Assembly: GCA_039105265.1 (NCBI GenBank)
Contig: JAPFFF010000262.1
Span: forward strand, 1 to 28,608
DNA: 28,608 nt
Direction: 5' to 3'
Origin: Tritrichomonas musculus
Taxonomy: Eukaryota > Parabasalia > Tritrichomonadida > Tritrichomonadidae
Part shown: in pieces, positions 1-6,651 of the stretch
How positions within the stretch are numbered: position 1 is the stretch's first letter
Layout: each line of letters opens with the position of its first letter
Translations under genes and position numbers: made by a program
Notes under the pieces: generated by a model
Databases searched by the model: none
The model's input: only the letters and a program-made list of their open reading frames with translations
What the model was told of the DNA's origin: nothing

Positions 1-156
1 TAAAGGAGGAACATTAGGGTACTGTGGTGGTTTTATTTTTATATTCACATTAGTGTTTTGTTCTTGTTTACAACTACTATCGTTTTCACTTGATAAGATT
101 CTTGCTTTATGCAATACGTTTGACATTTCAATGTGAGTAAAACATCTATTGTTCAT
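1..156 (-). CDS. Partial ORF running off the left edge, unknown
   Basis: An open frame starts with ATG at 156 (minus strand) and stays open to the edge of the window, giving 52 visible residues that begin MNNRCFTHIEMSNVLHK. The part near the edge is rich in Asn, Lys, Gln and Pro. The start overlaps the end of the preceding leftward gene by 11 bp, which is typical of the tight packing in this element. No domain is recognised and the open length is short, so the call rests on continuity of the frame and its place directly behind another leftward gene. Confidence 0.4.
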   Translation of the reverse strand, partial: MNNRCFTHIEMSNVLHKARILSSENDSSCKQEQNTNVNIKIKPPQYPNVPPL

Positions 157-379
157 TATTAGTTAGTTCTCTTAGTTCAGTTTCAAGTTTGGCTACTTTT
201 TCTTTCAATGAATTGATGTCTTCTATAAGGCTTTCTCTAATGGCTAATCCATTTGAACCCAACATTCCTGTTTTTACATTATTAAGATGCTGCTTGGTTT
301 CATATACTCTTTCTTTCAATGATCGCTTTATTTGCTTCAATTGAGGTATTTCCTTCTTATATTCGTTCAAATCTGTCAT
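146..379 (-). CDS. Small coiled-coil protein, 77 aa
   Basis: A 77-residue protein rich in Lys, Glu and Leu. Heptad-like spacing of Leu and Ile runs through most of its length, for example in ESLIEDINSLKEKVAKLETE, so a helical coiled coil is likely. No catalytic motif is visible. It reads leftward, its start lies 15 bp from the start of a divergent rightward gene, and its end overlaps the next leftward ORF by 11 bp. A role as a small structural or regulatory helix-forming protein is possible but unproven. Confidence 0.5.
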   Translation of the reverse strand: MTDLNEYKKEIPQLKQIKRSLKERVYETKQHLNNVKTGMLGSNGLAIRESLIEDINSLKEKVAKLETELRELTNNEQ

Positions 380-394
380 TTACTTACTATTAAA

Positions 395-628
395 ATGAGT
401 AATTATGAACAAAGGAGAACCTTACATGATGACAAACATCAAAATCATTTTGACAAACAGAGACTCAAACAACAAAAAGAAAGGACAAGAATTAATTCAC
501 AGCCAACGGTTAAGAAGTATGAGGAGAAAGGTAATATTAATCATGATCCACCAGTAAAAACAACAAAGCCACTGAATTATCATTTGCTTACACTTAACCA
601 TTCAACAATTTCGATGAACAATTTCTAA
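395..628 (+). CDS. Small basic protein, 77 aa, unknown
   Basis: The frame extends upstream without an ATG, and the first ATG is at 395, giving 77 residues starting MSNYEQRRTLHDDKHQ. The N-terminal half is highly charged and rich in Lys, Arg, Gln and His. The C-terminal half is Ser/Thr/Asn/Leu-rich. The gene is divergent from the 77-aa coiled-coil gene with a 15-bp gap and is followed 31 bp later by the HNH gene. No family is recognised. Low complexity and short length make this a tentative gene. Confidence 0.4.
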   Translation: MSNYEQRRTLHDDKHQNHFDKQRLKQQKERTRINSQPTVKKYEEKGNINHDPPVKTTKPLNYHLLTLNHSTISMNNF

Positions 629-659
629 TTTTTTTTATTTAATATTTACACAAATACAA

Positions 660-1262
660 ATGACAGAAATATCAGAATTTGTTACACTTGTCAATCATGA
701 GGACTATGAAATATTGACAACATATCCACATACCATTAGAAGGAGAGACAATCATCATGTTTGTAGTGAAACATTAAGCCATTATGGATATATAAGAGTT
801 ACTCTTAATAGGAAATCATATCTAAAGCATCGTCTTGTTGCTATACAGTTTATTGACAATCCTAATAATCTTACTGATGTTGATCACATTAATCATGATA
901 GAACAGATAATAGAATCGAAAATTTGAGGTGGGTAACACGTTCTGATAACAGCTTCAATAGATCATCTCATAGAGGTACACAGTACGAGTTCATTGATGA
1001 TATACCTGATGAAGCTATAAAGGTTTTGTTCTACGAAACTCGTACAGAGCACCATGACTTTGAGGAAAATAGATACTATTACTATCATGACGACGAAAAC
1101 AATAAAGATATCTTTTACAGTAAGATAACTGTTACACTTTATAGAATCATGCATATCAATACTACTAAGTGGAATAAACAATATATTGCTATGAAAGACA
1201 TCAATAATAAACAAGTTGGTGTATACATAAATAAATTTAAGCAACAGCATTCTCTTGACTAA
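660..1262 (+). CDS. HNH endonuclease with NUMOD4-like start (free-standing)
   Basis: A 200-aa protein. Residues about 13-50 (DYEILTTYPHTIRRRDN and following) look like the NUMOD4-type DNA-binding start that often precedes HNH nucleases. Residues 56-92 hold the HNH_3-type core: KHRLVA with His57, DHINHDRTDN with Asp75-His76, and ENLRWV with Asn88. A conserved tail follows (YEFIDDIPDEAI, then YYYY, then INKFKQQ near the end). Such enzymes cut DNA at specific sites and often behave as homing genes. A full-length homologue of 203 aa sits in element B at 25688-26299. The ATG follows a TACACAAATACAA leader shared with that homologue. I am confident of the HNH fold; the target site is unknown. Confidence 0.85.
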   Translation: MTEISEFVTLVNHEDYEILTTYPHTIRRRDNHHVCSETLSHYGYIRVTLNRKSYLKHRLVAIQFIDNPNNLTDVDHINHDRTDNRIENLRWVTRSDNSFNRSSHRGTQYEFIDDIPDEAIKVLFYETRTEHHDFEENRYYYYHDDENNKDIFYSKITVTLYRIMHINTTKWNKQYIAMKDINNKQVGVYINKFKQQHSLD

Positions 1263-1310
1263 AAACCTTACTTATATTTTTGTGTCTAATTTCTGAAAAT
1301 AACACCAAAA

Positions 1311-1344
1311 GTGAACAAGTGATTTCTCACTATGAAAATGTCAC
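1311..1344 (+). repeat. Four-part GTGA/TCAC module, upstream copy of inverted pair in A
   Basis: The sequence reads GTGA (1311), N4, GTGA (1319), N4, TCAC (1327), N10, TCAC (1341). The two inner sites form a 12-bp dyad; the outer ones are spaced asymmetrically. It is preceded by CCAAAA at 1305-1310. The same arrangement, inverted and ending in TTTTGG, occurs at 2395-2428 beyond the 334-aa gene, so the gene is bracketed by an inverted pair of about 40 bp. It lies 42 bp upstream of the gene's ATG, a place suited to an operator or initiator-binding site. Confidence 0.75.
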
Positions 1345-1386
1345 TTTCTATTTTTATTTTATTTTTTATTAAATATTTACATAAAT

Positions 1387-2391
1387 ATGATTACACCAAC
1401 AACCAATCAAACAGAACTTCATATAGCTGAATACCTTGTTAACCTTTTACCAAAACCAATAAAGGAAGTAAATGATGTTGTAGAAATGCATTATGATATA
1501 TATGGAGCACCAATTGAGCCTCTTGTGAAAGTTAGTTGTGAAAAGGAATTAAGTACGAAGAGAAGAATCATGCATGACTTGCTAACTGATCACTACGATC
1601 CATCCTTCTATGATGTTAAACAAGAGCACAACAACAAATATATTAAAGATGTCTTTACAATGATATCGAGCTTACCAAAATTAGATGCAATCTCCCAAAC
1701 AAAACCTATTGAATCAACGTTTGACGAGATACCTGTTAGACAAACCGATAGTGCAGAGATCAAGAAGTTCCTAAGAAAGTTGAATGTACAATTCATTGGC
1801 TATTATTGCGATCATACTACTGTTGATGAAAAATGCGATAAAGTGGTAATGAATACTAGTGATCTCTTAGAAAGCGAGACGTTTGAAGAACATAAGCAAT
1901 TTATAGAACGATATGTCAATTGTATCTATGATGTGTTCGTTTATTATTGGTACGACAATGAAAGCCACAATGCACAGCGCAGTGAGATTAATGAATTGCA
2001 TGTTGATTACAGTACATTGATGAAGATGCGACTCTGTATAAACAAGCTGAATACCAGAATATATACCATCAATTCTCACTCCAATAAACGTTGTGCACGC
2101 TGCGAAGCAAAACAAAAACTCTATGACTATACACTTCGTGAAGTTGAAAGAATGCGATCAGAGCAAGAGGAACTAGACAGACAATTTGACGAAACTGATT
2201 ATGATATGGCCAAGTTTATGCAAAACAATTTTCCAAACATCGATAGGTTCTTATTGAAGGATGTCCAACAAAGATACAGTAAGGAATTCGGTCAAAAACT
2301 TACCTTTGCTCAATTAACAGAGAAGATTGAACAAACTGGTAGATGGAAAGTAACAAACGTTAGTAGAGCTTATTATGTTAACAGAATATGA
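1387..2391 (+). CDS. 334-aa protein with CxxC pair and winged-helix-like C-terminus
   Basis: The function is not recognised. Residues 1-230 are mixed and acidic with no known motif. NKRCARCEAK at about 233-242 gives a CxxC pair (Cys236, Cys239) that might be part of a metal site. A charged helix follows (VERMRSEQEELDRQFDE), then a compact C-terminal block from about residue 275 (MAKFMQNNFPNIDRFLLKDV...RWKVTNVSRAYYVNRI). That block has the helix-helix-helix-strand-strand look of winged-helix domains, such as those at the end of D5-type primase-helicases. A closely similar C-terminus is encoded at 28283-28608 in element B. Four-part GTGA modules flank the gene on both sides in inverted orientation, suggesting a DNA-binding protein acting on these sites. 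This role is inference. Confidence 0.7.
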   Translation: MITPTTNQTELHIAEYLVNLLPKPIKEVNDVVEMHYDIYGAPIEPLVKVSCEKELSTKRRIMHDLLTDHYDPSFYDVKQEHNNKYIKDVFTMISSLPKLDAISQTKPIESTFDEIPVRQTDSAEIKKFLRKLNVQFIGYYCDHTTVDEKCDKVVMNTSDLLESETFEEHKQFIERYVNCIYDVFVYYWYDNESHNAQRSEINELHVDYSTLMKMRLCINKLNTRIYTINSHSNKRCARCEAKQKLYDYTLREVERMRSEQEELDRQFDETDYDMAKFMQNNFPNIDRFLLKDVQQRYSKEFGQKLTFAQLTEKIEQTGRWKVTNVSRAYYVNRI

Positions 2392-2394
2392 GAA

Positions 2395-2428
2395 GTGACA
2401 TAAATGCAGTGAGAAGTCACTCCATCAC
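2395..2428 (-). repeat. Four-part GTGA/TCAC module, downstream copy of inverted pair in A
   Basis: Read on the plus strand it is GTGA (2395), N10, GTGA (2409), N4, TCAC (2417), N4, TCAC (2425), followed by TTTTGG. This is the exact inverse spacing of the module at 1311-1344. It begins three bases after the stop codon of the 334-aa gene. The homologous gene in element B has the same module two bases after its own stop codon. Confidence 0.75.
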
Positions 2429-2448
2429 TTTTGGCCTAAAAAACCTCA

Positions 2449-2829
2449 TCAATATTTTTGTAGTTCATTAATTACTTTAACAACAGCATTTACAGCATTC
2501 TTTATTTCCTCTATCTTTGCTTTCATACTTGCAATATCAGCTTTGACAGACTCGATAGCGATTTCCCATAAAGGTTGTTCATCGTCTTTCTGAACAGTTA
2601 CTTTCTTCAAACACACTTCACCACCTTTAATTTTACCATCAACTTTGTTACAATTTTTCTTAGTGATTCTATAGACACTTCCATCAGGTACTTCAATCTT
2701 GTAAAGCTTATTCAAGAGTTGTGTAGTTTGTTTCTCCATTTCTTCTTTGTGATCACGATAGTAAGCATCGAACTCAATAATAGATTTAAAAGATTTTGTT
2801 TCTTCTTGTACTTCATTAATTACTTTCAT
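2449..2829 (-). CDS. 126-aa helical protein, unknown
   Basis: A Lys/Glu-rich protein. The middle (about 45-80) is likely beta-rich, with VPDGSVYRITKKNCNKVDGK and KGGEVCLKKVTVQKDD. The C-terminal third is a long heptad-like helix (IAIESVKADIASMKAKIEEI), probably a coiled coil. It reads leftward, opposite to the flanking genes and behind the 73-aa amphipathic gene, with which it probably forms a short transcription unit (37-bp gap). No family is recognised. Position next to the capsid gene makes a minor structural role possible. Confidence 0.55.
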   Translation of the reverse strand: MKVINEVQEETKSFKSIIEFDAYYRDHKEEMEKQTTQLLNKLYKIEVPDGSVYRITKKNCNKVDGKIKGGEVCLKKVTVQKDDEQPLWEIAIESVKADIASMKAKIEEIKNAVNAVVKVINELQKY

Positions 2830-2865
2830 TGCCTTTTAATCCTCACCAAAAATAGTTATAAGCCT

Positions 2866-3087
2866 TTATTTTACTTCATCTATGATTGACTTACCGATAT
2901 TAAGCCCTTTGTCAATGGTATTTACAAATCCATTCACTCCTGGTATATACTCTAAAGCGGGCTTAACTTTGTCAAAAATCTCCTTTACTTTAGGAAGAGC
3001 TTTTATAGCCTTTACTGCTAAACCTTTTATTTTTCCACCAACACTCTTCACTGCATTTTTCAGTTTCTTCCAAATTCCTGCTGCCAT
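2866..3087 (-). CDS. Small Gly/Lys-rich amphipathic protein, possible pVI/pX-like minor capsid protein
   Basis: The 73-aa protein begins MAAGIWKKLKNAVKSVGGKI and continues with alternating hydrophobic and Lys residues, then a Gly/Pro hinge (LEYIPGVNGF). The pattern is that of membrane-active amphipathic helices, as in adenovirus protein VI and similar small capsid-associated proteins of Polintons. It is divergent from the major capsid gene with a 43-bp gap. A compositionally similar but longer protein (167 aa) stands upstream of the other major capsid gene at 22881-23384. Homology is suggested by composition and location, not by alignment. Confidence 0.5.
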   Translation of the reverse strand: MAAGIWKKLKNAVKSVGGKIKGLAVKAIKALPKVKEIFDKVKPALEYIPGVNGFVNTIDKGLNIGKSIIDEVK

Positions 3088-3130
3088 GTGTTTTCTTCTT
3101 CAGTAAATAATTTGTTTTATTAACTGTTAA

Positions 3131-5143
3131 ATGTTATATCGCAACGAAAGAGCACATAATTACAAAATAGAAGCAGGTAATGTACTTGATACTTTCAATC
3201 AGATGAGATCAATGATAAATAAAAATGATGGTACACGCTCATTCTCATTCAGAACTGTTGACTGTCATGACCAGCCGGCCCCATTTCATCAAGGTCAATA
3301 CAGTCAAATTTCTCTTACACACCCTGATCATTTCATTAGTGATGTTGATAAAGGATTCCTTACCTTCCATGTCAAACTTGATTTACAGCTCAATACTGAT
3401 CTCAGCAAACTCCAACAGATTGATGATCCAAACAATTTCTATAAGCTCTTTGTTGGACTCAAATCTTCTAACCAATTGTTCGATAGATTGGAAATTCTTC
3501 ATAATAATGTCAATGTTGGATATCAACAAAATGAATGCGTACGAGAAGGTTTCCTCTATTCTGCTGTGAAACCAGAAACAGAAAAGAAGCGAAGAAGATT
3601 TGTTCACAGTCTCTGGGAAAATGTAGCTTCATACTCACAAACAGTAGCAGGAACATATGTCAATCTCAACAACTTCAAAGAAAATGGTAAAACTTCTGTT
3701 GATTTCGATCTTAATGTTCCTTTTGATGATCTTCTTGCACTGCAGGCATTTGATCTCTTCCCTAATGGTATCATTGGTGATCTCTCTATAAGATTCCAAG
3801 TAACTCCAGCAGGTTTGGTTTGGGCAGCTATAGATCCTTACACTGTTGCAGAAACAAAAGCTTTCCTCGAAGATAATGAAAGTGTGAGCACAGAGGAACT
3901 TGATAAACTTAAACAAATTACGGTTCACGGGCATCTCAAACATCAATTTACACAAATTGGAAATGAAGCAGTGATTCCTGGTCCTGGCAAAGAACCTACT
4001 CCAGACCCTGATCCTTCACCTTCTCCTGATCCTGATCCTACCCCTACTCCTGTCAAGTATAAGATTCAATATAGAATAGGAGAGCAATGGGATAATGATG
4101 ATGGAAGTACTGGTTACACTGACATTCTTACAGATTTGGAATTCTATTTCAGCTATACTACAGAGGAATTTGCTGAGTTTGGTCTTCAACCTTCTGCTAG
4201 TGATGAAGAAATTTGTGTTCACAATCCTGCTGTAACACTACCACCATTAAATCATGCTGACAAAAATGGAAGATATTATGCTTGGCAAATTGTAAAGACC
4301 CCTGTTGTTAGTGCTCATCAAACATTACAAGCTTTGCACGAAGCTAAAGCTCAAGTACTGAAAGAAACTTATTCCTCACAGCCTGCTACCCTCACTGTAA
4401 ACAGAATGACAATTACGTTATGCAAGTCCAATATGCAAGGTTTTGGAGTTTGTGAAGCTACAAGGCATGGTATAGAAGAAATATTGTCAAAGGGTGTTAT
4501 AATTCCATCACAGAAAGTAGATTATCATTCATTTCCAATAGCACCAGCAGCAAATGGTATCAAGTCTACTCTCAATATTCCTCTTATAAATGATACTACA
4601 CTTTCTATCATGTTTCCTAAACATCATAATGATCTTACAGTTTTTGAGAATCCTGTTTATTCAAATTGCTATCTAAATATTGGTGGTAAGAATTTTCCTG
4701 ATGAAAATGTTTCTACAATTGGAGCAAGGTTCTTTGAAAATCAACTTACTGCAGGAGACCTTGATGCAATTACTCTTCAATGCACAAAGGAGTTCGAAGA
4801 CAGTATGACAATGCCTAAGAATGATGCTAATGGTGTTCGCTACAATAATACTCTTAGTGATGCCAGTAGTTTTGTCTTCAATATTCAAGCTGAAAGATCT
4901 TCTGCAGGTTATTGCTTCGACGGAATTGACGGAGGTTTTGGCAACGTACAGATTCAAGTACAAGGACAACCCATCTATTCTGGTGCAAATGACACTTATT
5001 ATAATGTTATCGAACCTTCAGGGAACGTAGTCCATCCATGTCCAACACAATTATGGTTGACAAGAGATACTTACTTCTTAATGAATCTCGATGGACTTGT
5101 TTATGTTGATGATCAAAGTCCTGAAGGTAGTCAAGTAGAGTAA
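3131..5143 (+). CDS. Major capsid protein of Polinton type (predicted double jelly roll)
   Basis: A 670-aa beta-rich protein without signal peptide. The N-terminal part (RSFSFRTVDCHDQPAPFHQG, then FISDVDKGFLTFHVKLDL, then LFVGLKSSNQLFDRLEILHN) resembles the first jelly roll of Polinton and virophage-like major capsid proteins, including the segment for the ligand-gripping loop and a following Arg-rich stretch (KKRRRFVH). Residues about 287-309 form a Pro-rich linker of PDPDPSPSP type, probably an exposed loop. The second half (about 330-670) is again beta-rich and ends with a Cys/Gly/Pro-rich tail. Length fits double-jelly-roll capsids. The ATG at 3131 follows GTTAA, giving the TAAATG start shared by capsid-module genes here. 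Similarity to the capsid protein at 24008-25621 is faint, so the two belong to different lineages. Confidence 0.75.
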   Translation: MLYRNERAHNYKIEAGNVLDTFNQMRSMINKNDGTRSFSFRTVDCHDQPAPFHQGQYSQISLTHPDHFISDVDKGFLTFHVKLDLQLNTDLSKLQQIDDPNNFYKLFVGLKSSNQLFDRLEILHNNVNVGYQQNECVREGFLYSAVKPETEKKRRRFVHSLWENVASYSQTVAGTYVNLNNFKENGKTSVDFDLNVPFDDLLALQAFDLFPNGIIGDLSIRFQVTPAGLVWAAIDPYTVAETKAFLEDNESVSTEELDKLKQITVHGHLKHQFTQIGNEAVIPGPGKEPTPDPDPSPSPDPDPTPTPVKYKIQYRIGEQWDNDDGSTGYTDILTDLEFYFSYTTEEFAEFGLQPSASDEEICVHNPAVTLPPLNHADKNGRYYAWQIVKTPVVSAHQTLQALHEAKAQVLKETYSSQPATLTVNRMTITLCKSNMQGFGVCEATRHGIEEILSKGVIIPSQKVDYHSFPIAPAANGIKSTLNIPLINDTTLSIMFPKHHNDLTVFENPVYSNCYLNIGGKNFPDENVSTIGARFFENQLTAGDLDAITLQCTKEFEDSMTMPKNDANGVRYNNTLSDASSFVFNIQAERSSAGYCFDGIDGGFGNVQIQVQGQPIYSGANDTYYNVIEPSGNVVHPCPTQLWLTRDTYFLMNLDGLVYVDDQSPEGSQVE

Positions 5144-5202
5144 GTAATCTTCTTTCTTTTTTTGTTCCCGTCAACCTAATTTAACTATTGCTTTCATCAT
5201 AA

Positions 5203-6315
5203 ATGCTTGCTTACCCATTTAGTAGTAAGTACAAGTTTTTTGAATTCAAGAACGTTCCTAGGGAGCCTTATGTACCAGACTATAAACTAAAAGCTTGTAA
5301 ACAATATATGAAGCCAAATTTCAGTAACGAACCTGGTTGTTGGGAAGCTGATCTAATGTTTGTGAAGAACACTATCTATCTTGTTTTGATAAACGTTAAT
5401 ACTAGATTCTTAATAGTTGAGCCAATAGAGAGTAAAGAAACAAGAGTATTATCAATAAAGATAACAGATATTATAGTTAATTATGATGTTGATATCTTTA
5501 CTATTAAATGTGATGGTGAAAAAGGATTGCAAGCAGTACAAAATGATATAATTGTACTTCGTACCAACGATGATGGAATTGTATTTGTTCCAGCAATTCA
5601 CAATATCGTGTATAAAAGCAGTTTGCGAGGTAAAGAAAAAATATTAAATGAAATAATTAATAAACATAACACCAAAGTACTAAAAACAATATTGTCAGAA
5701 TACAATGATGAGATTGATGTAAATACTATTAAATCATGGTCAGTATACAGAATCAAATTTGTAGTAAACTCTTCTCCATATGCACTAGCCCATAAAACAG
5801 TTGATTCAGTTATAAGAACTTTACGTAATGCTTTTGGTACAAACGACACAAAAATAGCAAACAATAATTATATGCAACAGATGGTCAATTATTACAATAA
5901 TACTCCTCATAATTCACTACGAGTAAGAAACTATAATTATGAAAGTGATAGTAAATATATTTATTATACTCCTGCTCAAATGCAAAACGATATTGACCTT
6001 GAATGGAAATATATAAGAATGATGAGAAGCAAATTACAAAGTATACACAAAAAACAACAACATAAAGGTCTATTAACATACAAGAAAGGAAATATAATTC
6101 TTGTTCATGTTGATTATGGTAAGACTAAAAAGAAATTTGATAAACGACGAAGAGTGTTTAATGAGATAGCTGAATTCTTAGCGTACTCTAATGGTAATGT
6201 TATATGTAAACTTCAAAATAGGAATCTGATACAAGTACCTATTGCGTACACAAAGAAAATTGCAAATAGCTATGATGAACTAAATAAAGATTATAAACTG
6301 TACTTTGGTATGTAA
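5203..6315 (+). CDS. Retroviral-type (rve) integrase of element A
   Basis: A 370-aa protein with the order typical of Polinton integrases. GCWEADLMF at residues 45-53 carries the first catalytic Asp (Asp50). The strand LVLINVNTRFLIV follows, then FTIKCDGEKG with the second Asp (Asp104), and further on MVNYYNNTPHNSLR, the usual YN-x-x-PH-x-SL block near the end of the core. The last 90 residues (KKGNIILVHVDYGKTKKKFDKRRR and beyond) resemble the SH3-like C-terminal DNA-binding region with a K/R-rich turn. It would join the element to host DNA. The start is a TAAATG at 5203, 59 bp after the capsid gene. Confidence 0.8.
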   Translation: MLAYPFSSKYKFFEFKNVPREPYVPDYKLKACKQYMKPNFSNEPGCWEADLMFVKNTIYLVLINVNTRFLIVEPIESKETRVLSIKITDIIVNYDVDIFTIKCDGEKGLQAVQNDIIVLRTNDDGIVFVPAIHNIVYKSSLRGKEKILNEIINKHNTKVLKTILSEYNDEIDVNTIKSWSVYRIKFVVNSSPYALAHKTVDSVIRTLRNAFGTNDTKIANNNYMQQMVNYYNNTPHNSLRVRNYNYESDSKYIYYTPAQMQNDIDLEWKYIRMMRSKLQSIHKKQQHKGLLTYKKGNIILVHVDYGKTKKKFDKRRRVFNEIAEFLAYSNGNVICKLQNRNLIQVPIAYTKKIANSYDELNKDYKLYFGM

Positions 6316-6318
6316 TAA

Positions 6319-6564
6319 ATGACTAAACTATACTTCCATACGCAAGATAAAGAATTTCAGCTTCCTCTAGAATTTGTGAGTAGTAGGAACAAAAGATATA
6401 TTGTCGTTCAGTATGTAGGTGCAATAGTGAAAGATACGCTTGTTGGCGATTTGATGGTGCACAGTGATATCGTTCAGCAATATGGTTACTGCGATCAATT
6501 TATAATGCTAGCCAATAGAAGACAAACCAAATATAGAAAGTATTTGTTTCTTGGACATGAATGA
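6319..6564 (+). CDS. Short ORF, 81 aa, possibly part of a minor capsid gene
   Basis: The ORF starts three bases after the integrase stop, at a TAATAAATG sequence. It encodes MTKLYFHTQDKEFQLPLEFV and continues with alternating beta-like segments (RYIVVQYVGAIV, QFIMLANRR). The beta-rich character and location in the capsid module are compatible with a minor jelly-roll protein such as a penton, but 81 residues are too few for a complete one. It may be a remnant. No firm family assignment is possible. Confidence 0.4.
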   Translation: MTKLYFHTQDKEFQLPLEFVSSRNKRYIVVQYVGAIVKDTLVGDLMVHSDIVQQYGYCDQFIMLANRRQTKYRKYLFLGHE

Positions 6565-6651
6565 AACTATAAAATCTGGTTCACTGACCTTTACGGAAAT
6601 GTTATTGAACCTTCTGCATTCATACTTAGTTGTCTTCTTATTTATTAATAA

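Noticed and set aside
5598-5864. Leftward frame inside the integrase gene, and similar frames opposite other large genes
   Set aside because: These mirror real coding frames on the other strand, have poor composition and no recognisable domain.
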